DNA of 64,000 nucleotides, taken from Helianthus annuus (Eukaryota > Streptophyta > Magnoliopsida > Asterales > Asteraceae). Shown in pieces: positions 1 to 10,036 of this stretch (position 1 is its first letter; each line of letters starts with the position of its first letter). The stretch covers positions 80,270,664-80,334,663 of the forward strand of contig NC_035434.2 of NCBI RefSeq assembly GCF_002127325.2, given 5' to 3'. A program made the translations under genes and the position numbers. The notes beneath the pieces were generated by a model. It was not told the DNA's origin and ran no database searches. It was given only the letters and a program-made list of their open reading frames with translations.

Positions 1-2607
1 ATTTACCCGATTTCGGACTCTGCATGGGTGAGTCCCGTCCAGGTGGTCCCCAAGAAGGGGGGTATGACAGTGGTCGTCAACGATAGGGATGAGTTGATAC
101 CCACCCGGACCGTCACCGGCTGGCGAGTTTGCATAGATTATCGCAGACTTAACGACGCCACGCGCAAGGATCACTTTCCTTTGCCGTTCATCGATCAGAT
201 GCTGGAGCGACTGTCAGGACAGCAGTTTTACTGTTTTCTTGATGGATTCTCAGGTTATTTCCAGATCCCTATTGCACCAGAGGATCAGGAAAAGACCACA
301 TTTACATGCCCCTTTGGCACCTTCGCGTATCGACGCATGCCATTTGGGTTATGTAATGCTCCAGCCACTTTTCAGCGCTGTATGGTGGCGATCTTTCATG
401 AGTTGATCGAGGACTCCATGGAGGTGTTCATGGATGACTTTTCTGTGTTTGGGAGTTCCTTCGATCATTGTCTGCGTAATCTCGAGCGTGTGCTTATTCG
501 ATGTGAGGAGACGAACCTGATGCTTAACTGGGAGAAGTGTCACTTTATGGTTCGAGAGGGGATTGTGCTAGGGCACAAGATTTCACAGGCGGGGCTGGAG
601 GTGGATCAAGCCAAAGTTGATGTTATTTCCAAGCTCCCGCCGCCTACTTCTGTGAAGTCTATTCGGAGTTTCTTGGGTCATGCGGGATTCTACCGCCGTT
701 TCATCCGCGACTTTTCGAAGATTGCTCGCCCGATGACCCAGCTGCTAGAGAAGGATAAGCCATTCGTATTTGACGATGAGTGTTTGAAGGCCTTCGAGCT
801 GATTAGGGAGAGGTTAGTGAGTGCTCCCATTCTGATTGCTCCCGATTGGAGCCTCCCATTTGAGATCATGTGCGACGCCAGCGACTTTGCTGTTGGGGCC
901 GTTTTAGGGCAGCGTAGGGAGAAGCACTTTCATCCCATCTATTACGCTAGCAAGACCCTAAACGACGCCCAAGAGAACTACACCACGACGGAGAAGGAGC
1001 TGCTGGCAGTCGTATTCGCGTGCGACAAATTCCGTTCGTATCTTGTGCTGTCGAAGACCATTATTTTCACGGATCATGCGGCCCTTCGCTACCTGTTTGC
1101 GAAGAAGGACGCGAAGCCTAGGCTTATTCGATGGATCTTGTTGCTTCAGGAGTTTGACCTAGAGATTAGGGACAAGAAGGGGGCTGAGAACGTAGCTGCG
1201 GATCATCTGTCGAGATTGGAGAGCCCCGAGATAGAGAAGACTCGGGAGGATAGGATTGGGGATGAGTTTCCCCATGAGGCGTTGATGTTTCTGAAAGCCC
1301 ACGAGGAGGGTTTTCCCTGGTTCGCTGATCTGGCGAATTACTTGTCTACAGGTGACCTTGTGGAGGGCATGACATATCAGCAAAAGAAGAAATTCTTTGC
1401 GGATGTCAAGCACTACATTTGGGAGGATCCGTACTTGTTTAGGATCGGTGCGGACCAGGTTATTAGGAGATGTGTGTTTGGGTCCGAGTCGCGCAGTATT
1501 CTGCGACATTGTCACGAGGGACCGACTGGTGGCCATTATGGTGCAGCTTATACCGCCAAACGCGTGTTTGATGCGGGATTTTATTGGCCGGCCATCTTTA
1601 GGGACGCACATGAGTTTGTGCGCAGCTGTGACGCCTGTCAGCGGACAGGAAATATCTCATCCCGTAATGAGATGCCCCAGAACCCCATTCAGGTGGTTGA
1701 GGTCTTTGATATTTGGGGTATTGATTTTATGGGTCCGTTCCCTATGTCGAGAGGGAACCGATACATCCTTGTCGCGGTAGATTATGTTTCTAAGTGGGTG
1801 GAGGCAGAGGCCTTGCCTACAAATGACGCGAGGGTTGTTGTGAGATTTTTGAGGAGATTGTTTGCTAGATTCGGGACACCGAAGTCCTTGATATCTGATC
1901 GAGGCACCCACTTCTGCAATTCACAGATGGAGAAGGTCTTGAAACGCTATGGGGTCACCCATCGGCTTTCGACGGCCTATCATCCACAGACGAGTGGGCA
2001 GGTGGAAAACTCGAACAGGGGGATCAAGAGGATCTTGGAGAAAACTGTCGGAAACAGTCGTATCGATTGGTCCGAGAAGTTAGATGACGCTCTGTGGGCT
2101 TTCCGTACTGCTTATAGGACGCCTATTGGGACCACACCCTTTAGGTTAGTTTATGGGAAAGCGTGTCATCTTCCGGTGGAGCTAGAGCATCGTGCATACT
2201 GGGCACTGAAGGCAGTCAATCTTGACTTGCCAGCTGCGGGCAAGAACCGGTTTCTTCAACTTCACGAGTTAGAGGAGTTGCGAGATGAGGCGTGTGAGAA
2301 GTCGTGGGCATATAAAGAGCGTACTAAGGCGTTGCACGACAAACACTTGAAGCAGGTGAAAGAGTTCAAGTGTGGGGAGCAGGTGTTGCTATACAATTCC
2401 CGGTTGAAGCTGTTCCCGGGAAAGTTGAGATCGCGTTGGCACGGACCGTATGTGGTTACACAGGTGTTCCCGTACGGAACAATAGAGGTTGAGAATGAAG
2501 ACGGTCAGAGGTTTAAGGTCAATGGGCATCGTTTGAAGCATTTTGTCGAGGGACCGACAAAGGATCGAGAGGAGGAGGTGATTGACCTCCCCGTTATGAG
2601 CACGTGA
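1..2607 (+). CDS. pol: Athila pol, partial: reverse transcriptase, RNase H, integrase
   Basis: The frame is open from base 1, so the gene is cut by the window edge and the first GTG at 28 is not a real start. Numbering residues from 28, the reverse transcriptase covers about 1-250 with the catalytic FMDD at 134-137. RNase H follows at about 280-400 ([14 protein letters not shown], then [11 protein letters not shown] and [10 protein letters not shown]). The integrase zinc-binding region (HCHEG...CDACQ) is near 497-540. The DDE core follows, with DFMGPFP, SDRGTHF and [11 protein letters not shown]-terminal [14 protein letters not shown] region closes the protein. No stop or frameshift interrupts the 869 codons, unlike the other pol genes here. 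The enzyme would copy element RNA into DNA and integrate it. There is no chromodomain, which fits Athila and not the chromoviruses D and E. Gag and protease lie upstream of the window. Confidence 0.92.
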   Translation: MYPISDSAWVSPVQVVPKKGGMTVVVNDRDELIPTRTVTGWRVCIDYRRLNDATRKDHFPLPFIDQMLERLSGQQFYCFLDGFSGYFQIPIAPEDQEKTTFTCPFGTFAYRRMPFGLCNAPATFQRCMVAIFHELIEDSMEVFMDDFSVFGSSFDHCLRNLERVLIRCEETNLMLNWEKCHFMVREGIVLGHKISQAGLEVDQAKVDVISKLPPPTSVKSIRSFLGHAGFYRRFIRDFSKIARPMTQLLEKDKPFVFDDECLKAFELIRERLVSAPILIAPDWSLPFEIMCDASDFAVGAVLGQRREKHFHPIYYASKTLNDAQENYTTTEKELLAVVFACDKFRSYLVLSKTIIFTDHAALRYLFAKKDAKPRLIRWILLLQEFDLEIRDKKGAENVAADHLSRLESPEIEKTREDRIGDEFPHEALMFLKAHEEGFPWFADLANYLSTGDLVEGMTYQQKKKFFADVKHYIWEDPYLFRIGADQVIRRCVFGSESRSILRHCHEGPTGGHYGAAYTAKRVFDAGFYWPAIFRDAHEFVRSCDACQRTGNISSRNEMPQNPIQVVEVFDIWGIDFMGPFPMSRGNRYILVAVDYVSKWVEAEALPTNDARVVVRFLRRLFARFGTPKSLISDRGTHFCNSQMEKVLKRYGVTHRLSTAYHPQTSGQVENSNRGIKRILEKTVGNSRIDWSEKLDDALWAFRTAYRTPIGTTPFRLVYGKACHLPVELEHRAYWALKAVNLDLPAAGKNRFLQLHELEELRDEACEKSWAYKERTKALHDKHLKQVKEFKCGEQVLLYNSRLKLFPGKLRSRWHGPYVVTQVFPYGTIEVENEDGQRFKVNGHRLKHFVEGPTKDREEEVIDLPVMST

Positions 2608-4317
2608 GAGTTGGTTTGCGTACTCGGATGTTCGTCCGAGTTGTAGAGTTTGTATGATTTTTAGTAGTATTTATTTTATTTTTATCTTTTGTGTACATGA
2701 GTCCAAATTAGTTGGTTTGAGTTAGTTTTTGTCGTTTTTTTTTTTTTTTAGAGTCAGTACTGCTTTGGTTTTGCTTGTTTTTGTTGATGTAGGTTTGAAT
2801 ATGTACCACCCGTACTCAATCTCCATTCGGGTGAGTTTGGAGCTGCTTTTTCGAATATCAGGCATTTACCGAGCTTGTCAGTTAGAGTCAAAGCCGATCG
2901 CGAAGGAAATGCTATACGATCGTGTACGGGTTCGGATCGATGACACGCGCAGCTGGCACTGATTTTTATCCTAACCAGCTAAGTCCTTTCCAATTCGTTA
3001 TCCTTTTATTTGTATATAGTTTATTTTTCTTTCTTATTTATTTTTAGTTGTCTTTCATCCTACATTGAGGACAATGTAAATTTTAAGTGTGGGGATGGGA
3101 GACTACGTCTTTTTAGGTAGTTTTGAGTCAAAAAAAAATCAAAAAAAAAAAAGAAAAAAAAAAGAAAAAAATAGTTGGTTTTGCGAGTCCCGGTCCTTTA
3201 GCGCATAGAAAACGAAAAACCTTTTCAAAACGTCGGTCAAAAAACGGTTTAATTGTCGAATTTTAGAGTTGGAAAGCACGTGTTTCTTTAAGTTGCGGGA
3301 TAGTAGGTTGACTGAATCGGTTTTTGGGAAGTAAAAGGGTTTGGGATGCCTAGGATAGTGGATGGAGCCGGAGAGTTAATTAGTTGTGCATTGTCGATAT
3401 CGGTAGCCCTTATTTGCCACATGATAGTGAGATTTGAGCCTTTACATGTTTCATATCTATATGTTCATTACATTCGTTTCATGTGTGTTTACCGACTTTA
3501 TTGCATTACTTTAGAACTTGTACGTTTTGATACAGTTTGAGACCTTCGGTTAGGATTTGGCATGGATATGATAGAGGCATTAGGATCACCTTTGTTTGTG
3601 TTTAGCCTTGTGTTTGACCTGTTTCACCACTACCCGTAGTTACACCACTTTGAGCTTAGCCATTCGTTTGTTATCCATTTGTGATTTGATAGCCGGATCG
3701 TATTATGTGATTGTAATAAGTGTTTGAAAAAAAAGAACAAAAAAAAAATGAAGAAAAAAAAACGAAAAAAAAAAATCGGAAAAAAAGGAAAAAAAAAATA
3801 GAATAAAGTTGTGGGTCGAAAAGACCAATATGTTAGTATTTGTGTTGTGTTTATCCGGTTTATCGTGTGATCATTTGTGTTAGCCATATATTCCCAAAAT
3901 AAAAAACTAACCTACCTTTAGCCCTACCTACCCATTAAAGTCCTTTTGATCCGTGCCGAGTTCTAACGAATAGGTGGAAATCTGATTGACGTACAAGCTT
4001 ATGATAGTTTTGCTTCATAGTTTGGTTTTGAGAGTTCACTTGAATTATCATATATATTAGCCGAGTGTTGAGTGATATTGTGAGGGGTGTTGACATTGCA
4101 TAACCGATTGCTTGAAGGTAAGAGAAACTTGATTAGGTAGGCCCGTTTTCATTTAAATATCATGATTCGTCACCTTTTGAACGTTGTAAGTCTTGCGAAA
4201 CCGCCGTGTTTGATGATTTCGTAGTTCGCGTTATAATTTGTTCGAGACTTGCGTTTTTGTTAAAGTGTTTGAGTTAGACATGCTGCTTAGGATTTTGCTT
4301 AGGGACAAGCAAAAGGT
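2608..4317 (+). other. Athila post-pol non-coding region
   Basis: No convincing gene is present; the short open frames lack any motif, and I see no env-like ORF. The stretch holds A-rich purine tracts (about 3129-3170 and 3726-3802). It also holds a polypurine-like TAAGTGTGGGGAT at 3084-3096 preceded by a TTGAGGACAATGT block, and otherwise AT-rich sequence. Athila elements typically have such a long spacer, sometimes with an env-like ORF that is absent here. Confidence 0.7.
3127..3172 (+). repeat. A-rich purine tract
   Basis: Runs of A broken by single G, C or T bases, lying just downstream of the first polypurine-like motif. A second such tract is at 3726-3802. Both are low-complexity and encode nothing. 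Confidence 0.75.
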
Positions 4318-4333
4318 TAAGTGTGGGGATATT
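4318..4333 (+). promoter_or_regulatory. Polypurine tract of the Athila element
   Basis: TAAGTGTGGGGAT at 4318-4330 lies directly upstream of the LTR start TGATGTGT. A polypurine tract in this position primes plus-strand DNA synthesis. The same 13-mer occurs 1234 bases upstream at 3084. Confidence 0.75.
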
Positions 4334-6171
4334 TGATGTGTTGTAAAATACACATATTTGTCCCGTGTAAATTGTATAGTTTTTGTATAATTTTTATTTG
4401 TTTTATTTAGTTTTTAGTATTAGATTACATTATTTGGTGTTTTGGCAGGTCCTGGTACAAATGGAGCGAAAACGAGTGATAACTAAATGACCAGCGAGTT
4501 GGGCAAAGTGAGGTGCCAAAGACCGAATTAAAGTTGCCGCTATTTTCCGTGATTGGGTCAAGACCACTTATCTCTATAATTATTATAAAATTAAAAGGCA
4601 AGATATCACATTATTCAGAAAACGGAGTGGGCCATGTGAATTCCTTATCCAATGCATGTTTACATGAATTTAGAGTTATTGGGCCATTTATTTATCAACG
4701 GATGATATCTAAAAAAAAAAAAAGAAAACCCTAAGATGTATACATATATATGGACGTAAAGTTGAAAGGAGGGGGGTGGTCTTCGAAAAACAACAATTGG
4801 CGGCAGCAACAGACAACATTAAAAAGGTGACATATTATCATTGTTTTTGGAGAAGAGGCACAAAGTCAACAGCAATTGGCGGCAAGGAGGTGATCAGGGA
4901 AAAAGGCATACGGTTGGACGACATCAGATGCAACTTGGAGGTAGGAGGCAACAAAGGATTTTTTGGGGGCTATTATCATTGTTCTCGAAAAAGCAATACA
5001 TCAGTTGGGGATTATTATTTTCTTTCAAAAAAGCGAACAACCTCCACAGTGGGTCACGAAGAAACAGAAATATTCGGTTGCATATCACGGGTTCAATATT
5101 ATTCTTATTATTTTAATCTTTTGCATTGAACCCATGTCTTATTTGATTTTTAGAACTGAGTTTGAGATGTTTTTGATAAATATGAGTAGCTAAACGTTTT
5201 AACTACCTGGGTTTAGATGAACTAGTTGATTGTAATGCGTATTTGACATGATTTCGGTTATTTGGTGTGATTTACATAATTTTTCTTTGATATTGCATGT
5301 TGGTATGTTTTGATTATTTTATTAGTCAATAAATTCAGCGGTTTAGGCACAAAGAAATTCCCCCTAGACTTAGGATTTAATTTAATTCGTTGATCTTAGG
5401 ATTTTCGGGTTAGGTATTGTGTTGAGAAATTGACCAAGTTGACTAATAATTAAAATCACTATATTAAAACTTGCATCCTCATCCTGTGACTCGAAAGACG
5501 ATTAGGGTGAGCTAGGTTATTAGCTAATTATTGGTGTGTAGATTGGGTGACCGATAGCTCGGGCTCGTTTATTGCATCGTAATTAGGGTTTCCTAGGATT
5601 TCAACTATCTAAGTTAGGTTTGCTTTGCGATTTTGGAACCCTCTCTCAACATCACTGTTTCTGAGGTCAAAAGGGTTCCAATTTCGTAGGATTTGGTATC
5701 GATAGCTCGAGCCGGTCCGTTCTAGCACTTCACATTTAGTCTTGCTTTCTCACTTGGGACATCTCTAGCGGGGGGTCAATTGAGGGAAATAGATATTTAA
5801 CCGTTATCACTGTCACATTAGCATTGCATGATTCTAGGGATTCTATACCTAGGTAGCCTTTATCTCATATATATTTGATCACAATTTGCTCGCGTGTTTG
5901 CTTCGGTTGTCTGTTCTGGTTCCCACGTTTTCTTGCTTATTTTAGTTATTAATTAATTATTTAAAATCACTCAAAACAAATCTTAAAAATTGACTTTTTA
6001 TTCGACAAAGGTTCATTATCTAGAGTTTGCATATAGTGTCCACGGATTGATATCCGGTCTTGCCATCTACACTACACTGCGACCGGTGCACTTGCCGATT
6101 GTGTGTGGTTTAGGTTGTGATTCCATTTTTAAAACTTGTTCGAATTTAAATATACACATTTTCACACATCA
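4334..6171 (+). repeat. 3' LTR of the Athila element
   Basis: It begins TGATGTGT and ends ACACATCA, a perfect 8-base inverted terminal repeat, and is 1838 bp long. It is preceded by the polypurine tract and followed by reading-frame sequence of an unrelated copia element. A TATA-like stretch lies near 4738-4751. No gene is seen inside; the short frames at 4513-5193 overlap each other and have no motif. Confidence 0.85.
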
Positions 6172-6176
6172 AGAGG
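6172..6176 (+). other. Probable target-site duplication (AGAGG) of the Athila insertion
   Basis: The five bases after the LTR end would be the right copy of a 5 bp duplication. The left copy lies upstream of the window, so this cannot be confirmed here. Confidence 0.5.
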
Positions 6177-6818
6177 ATATTACGTTACCTGAAAGGTACT
6201 CCGTCATTGGGGTTATGGTATCCTAGAAAAGGCGATTTTACGCTCGAAGGGTATTCCGATTCAGATTTCGGATGCTGCAAAGTCAACGTGAAATCAACAA
6301 CTGCAGGATGCCAGTTCTTTGGTCCGAGATTGGTTACCTGGCAGTGTAAGAAACAAACATCTGTGGCGCTATCTACATGTGAAGCGGAGTATGTTTCTGC
6401 TAGCAGTTGCTGCTCTCAGATCCTGTGGATACAGCAACAGATGCGCGACTACGGTTTGCAGTTTCTTAACACACCTCTGTTTGTTGATAATGAGGCCACA
6501 ATTAACATTACTAAAAATCCAGTACATCATGCTAAAACTAAACATATCGAAATTCATCATCACTTTATTCGCGATTGCTTCGAGAAAAAGTTGATACGAA
6601 TTGAGAAAATCCACACTGACGAACAAAAGGCTGATTTGCATACCAAAGCTTTTGATAAAAATCGGTTTCAATATTTGTTAAAACTTAATGGTATGAAATT
6701 GCTTTCGGTGTCGGATGGGGTTGTGAGCGTTGATGAGAGTACTGTTGCGGATGAAGATGAGAAACAATCTGCGATGGTTTGTCGGTTTTTACGTGTTTTG
6801 GTATTTAGGGGGAGATAG
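6174..6818 (+). pseudogene. pol: Copia pol C-terminus (end of RT and RNase H), split by Athila
   Basis: Reading in frame from 6174, the first residues (RILRYLKGTPSLGLW) are the conserved end of copia reverse transcriptase. RNase H follows with GYSDSDFG, STCEAEY, VDNEATI and KHIEIHHHFIRD. The frame stays open to the stop at 6816-6818. The N-terminal part is missing because the Athila insertion at 6171/6172 cuts the gene inside this domain; the remainder is upstream of the window. The usual GG after SDF is GC here (SDFGCC), a small departure from the family. The tail after KLLSVSDG is acidic and variable, as in SIRE-lineage elements. The gene cannot give a complete polyprotein. Confidence 0.88.
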
Positions 6819-8440
6819 ATAGTTGTACATAAGGTTATTTTCAGAAAAATACAAAAACAGTAAAAAATGCAAAAATCCAAAAACATGATAAAATTGAAAA
6901 AGAGCTTGTGTATATAGGGAAAGTGATTGTACATCAGCTAGACAATTACAGTATGCTAAAGATTTGGAAAGTCAAGATGAGTTAAACAGTCTCACTAACG
7001 ATGTGTCGATAGGTTTTCGCACACTTAGTAAATTTATTTGGGATATAAACCTAAAAATTTCAAACTTGTGAAATTCGTGGGGAACACTACTTGGATATAT
7101 AGGTAACCCCTGAAATCTCGTTTGAAAGCTCTCATATTCTGATATACTAGGTGTTTATACTCTATGATGTCTGGGGTATTATTCCGGGACTTCTGCTGAA
7201 CGGTAGTTCTGACCTAGTCCTTGGCTAATACTTTATCCAAAATGCTTGAAACATAGCATAAAGCCCTCAGCAGATTAGACAATAAAATTGATAATCATCT
7301 GTTGTAGCTGAAAAGATCCTCTAAAGGGGACACACTGCTAAGTCGAAGCTGATATCTCTCTGCTGAACGGAAGTTCTGACCTGAGATCCCTCAGTTCTCG
7401 CATTTAACCCCTAATTTATGTACAGACATCATTGTAGTGTGGATACCTGTAAAGACTGAATATTGAGATTCTGGATACGGGATTATATTCAAGAGGTGGG
7501 ACACATGAATTGATCTAAGTTCTTAAAACACTTAAATGGTATCTTGAATAGATTGAAGTTTGTGTGAGAATTTAAAATGGATCAGTATATCGACAATCGA
7601 GGTGAATTGTTTAAGTCTGAGTATGTAATATAGCTTAACGGTACTTGTAATTTGTCTGAAAAGCTGATATGATTCCCTGACACGCTCGCCAAAAATAAAC
7701 TTGTAAATAGTTTACTTTCTGCAATTTAAGTTTTCTGTTATTTCATTTCTTAGTTTAGATCATCTTAAAATCCAAAAAGATTTTTATTTCTACTTTATTT
7801 TAGACAAACCAAAGTGGAAAGTTGATTTTCGGATTCTAGAAAGATGAAGCAGATGCAGGAGATTCTGAGCTGAAGAATGAGGAGAGCTTACATTGTTGGA
7901 AGATTGAGTGTTTTCAAAGTCACAAACAAGTTCATTAACTTGATACTTGTTATTTTCAGAAAAAGTTGAAAATGATTTTATTAAATCAGTTTGATTCGTC
8001 AAAAAGATCAACCAGGGTCATTAAATTGAACTTGGTAGATTAATCAGGTGATCAGGGTCATTAACTTGAACCTGAATACTTGAGTGGATGTTTTTAACTG
8101 ATTGAGTTTGTGTCTTATTGTTTGAAAAGATAGATTGTAACGTTATTGGTTGAGTAACAGATTTGGAGACTTCATTATTCCCATGGAGGCAAACTGTTAA
8201 GGTTTGAGCCAGATATCTCAGATCCCAGCATACTGAGAGGGGGAGTCTGTGAAAGGGGGAGTTTGGATCAACAGCTATTGGGAAGTTGAAGTTAGAGCCA
8301 GGTGTTAATTTTGAAACTTGTGAAGAATGCTTGTGAGAATAGACAGAGTTGAGGAAAAGACTAAGACTGGAGACGAGTTGAGGAAAAGACTAAGACTGGA
8401 GACTATGGAACTGAAGACTGATAAAGACTACGTCAACATC
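6819..8440 (+). other. Non-coding 3' module of copia G
   Basis: No gene can be supported. The segment shares ordered blocks with the same region of element H. Examples are a GTCTCACTAA-GATGTG-CGATAGG block at about 6990-7013 and an AGCTTAACGGT...CTGATATGAT block at about 7633-7672. A repeat CTGCTGAACGG-AGTTCTGACCT occurs at about 7192 and 7359. A purine motif AGGGGGAGTCTGTG sits at 8238-8251, about 200 bases before the true polypurine tract. Confidence 0.6.
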
Positions 8441-8452
8441 CAAGGGGGAGTC
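8441..8452 (+). promoter_or_regulatory. Polypurine tract of copia G
   Basis: CAAGGGGGAGTC directly precedes the LTR start TGTTGATG; the same arrangement is seen in H and F. Confidence 0.8.
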
Positions 8453-8876
8453 TGTTGATGCACGGAATATCTGTTGACTGCGTCTACAAGAAGTCTGAAG
8501 TCAAGATTGGTCAACAGGGGGTCAACCTGTAAATATTATGAAAAATAGAAGTAGGTTCGCTTATTTTTCACAGTTACATAGTGGTCCGCTCATAGGTACT
8601 TAATGTGGTCCGCTTATAGTGCAGTGATGTAGGTCCGCTTATATGGCCTGTCATATAAGCGAACCAGGATGTCTATATATAGAGTGGTCATCCGAGCGGT
8701 CCTCAGTCGTGTGTTTGTATGCTGGAGTGAAACTCTGTCAAAATTCAATCAGAAAGCTAATAAAAGCCAGGAAATTAATAGGACAAGCTGTTGTAACCTT
8801 GCATATTCTGATTCCGCCTTTATATGTGAGGATGAGCTACTCTGACTGACTTTTCGGGTCAAAGATCGGTCCAACA
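8453..8876 (+). repeat. 3' LTR of copia G
   Basis: Starts TGTTGATG and ends CCAACA (TGTTG...CAACA, normal for SIRE-type elements); 424 bp. It carries several GGTCCGCT(T/C)AT motifs, a 14-6-14 hairpin at 8632-8665 and a TATA box at 8674. Confidence 0.85.
8632..8682 (+). promoter_or_regulatory. U3 hairpin plus TATA box of copia G
   Basis: The left arm GGTCCGCTTATATG (8632-8645) pairs at 13 of 14 positions with the right arm CATATAAGCGAACC (8652-8665) around the loop GCCTGT. Eight bases later comes TATATATAG (8674-8682). Element H has the same geometry and loop with a different arm sequence. Confidence 0.65.
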
Positions 8877-9464
8877 GAAATGAATAGGGTTAACTCTAGA
8901 CACATGACAGAACTTGCTGTGATTTCTGTGCACTAGATTCCATAATTATGTATGCATCCATAATTACGTAATCCCTTGCACAGTCCGCACAGTTTGTTTT
9001 GTAATGTGTTAGGGAAGGATATCAAACTTGTGATGAGGGTGACTAGACTTCCATCGGTTCCTTTTAATTAGATCTGCAGGGGATCTTCTTAGTTAGGCCA
9101 CCAAGGAGTCCTTTCAGCTATATCATCACATGATATCCCTAGCCAGATTTGTGGATCAATCTGTTTAACTAGACCACTCAAGGGGTCTAATTATGAAGTA
9201 GTACTTTATAATCCGAGGGACTTAACTATAACATAGAAGTCCATTGAGGATTTTAAGTAATACCTTTGGGTATCCTACTATGAATCTCTTGTACAAGGAT
9301 ATGTAAGATTCTACGAAGATTTGGATAACATAATTTGGATAATACAACAACACATAAGGGAACACATAAGCACAAAGTCACATAATTGTTTAACTTGATT
9401 ATAATTTGTTATTGACTTGTTATTGATTGAATACGGATATGGAAACCAATCGACGGGTCTCAAT
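8877..9464 (-). mobile_element. Fragment of gypsy B-type interior (B3)
   Basis: Matches 31613-32197 almost base for base on the same strand, and more distantly the interior of element C from 57450. It is non-coding, lying between gag and the 3' repeat array in the intact B copy. It is bounded left by copia G and right by the LTR of A. Confidence 0.8.
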
Positions 9465-10036
9465 TGTGACAACTCGAGTTTCCAAGATTCCATTTTCGCA
9501 TTTATTGCACGTTCATTGTTTGTTTAGTTGTTTACTTGCACAATTAGTTTGCTGTGAAACTGTAACGTTTTGATTCAGTTAAGTATATTGTATATTGAGC
9601 ATGGTTATGTGTTAATTATGAAAGATTTGTCAAATGTATGAACTTGGTGGTGAAACTGTGAAACTGTTTTGAGATGGTGTACTTATGTAAAATATGATAC
9701 TTAGGGATGTATAGAGTTATTAGTGAAACTCTAATCATTCTTAACCCTAATCCCTTTCACTAATCATCACCCAAGAAATCTAAACACGTACTTGCACTTC
9801 TCTGATCTTCTCTGGCAATCATCATCTCCATCATTGGCACAAGTCTTCTGCATCAATCTTGATCTTTCAATCTATTTAGAATCAATTCAAGGTAATTGTT
9901 AATGATTGTTTGTTGTCACTGATTTTTGATTATGTGATTCATGTAAACCCTAGTTCCACATGTAATGATTCTGTGTTATTGAATTCTGATTATTGTGAAT
10001 TGATGTTGATTGTTGTGTAATCATTGCCTGATGTAA
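9465..10036 (+). repeat. LTR of gypsy element A, left part
   Basis: Begins TGTGACAACTCGAG, a normal start for the gypsy LTRs here. It is cut at 10036 by element X and resumes at 24147. No gene is seen. Confidence 0.8.
10032..10036 (+). other. Left target-site duplication of X (TGTAA)
   Basis: TGTAA at 10032-10036 matches TGTAA at 24142-24146, directly flanking both ends of X. Confidence 0.9.

Larger units (their letters stand above)
1..6171 (+). mobile_element. Athila-type Ty3/gypsy retrotransposon, 3' part
   Basis: The window opens inside pol and the element runs through a long non-coding post-pol region to a 3' LTR ending at 6171. The RT motif FMDDF, the integrase wording HPQTSGQVE and the large gene-free gap between pol and LTR are typical of the Athila lineage. 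Its 5' LTR and gag lie upstream of the window. The right end is precise: the LTR ends ACACATCA, and copia coding sequence resumes immediately after it. Confidence 0.88.
6172..8876 (+). mobile_element. SIRE-type Ty1/copia element G, 3' part
   Basis: Contains the C-terminal pol (RNase H), a 1.6 kb non-coding region, a polypurine tract and a 424 bp 3' LTR. The 5' part lies beyond the Athila insertion, outside the window. The right flank (8877 onward) matches the gypsy B interior at 31613 onward, so G was inserted in a B-type element. Confidence 0.85.

Noticed and set aside
1159..1911. Frames on the opposite strand and other frames of Athila pol
   Set aside because: They overlap a long, motif-complete pol frame and have no motifs of their own.
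2729..2962. Possible env-like ORF after Athila pol
   Set aside because: Only 77 codons starting in a T-run; no signal peptide or membrane segment pattern and no splice evidence.
3127..3172. Poly-A tract as the tail of a processed retrogene
   Set aside because: No upstream gene and no flanking duplication; it belongs to the Athila purine-rich spacer.
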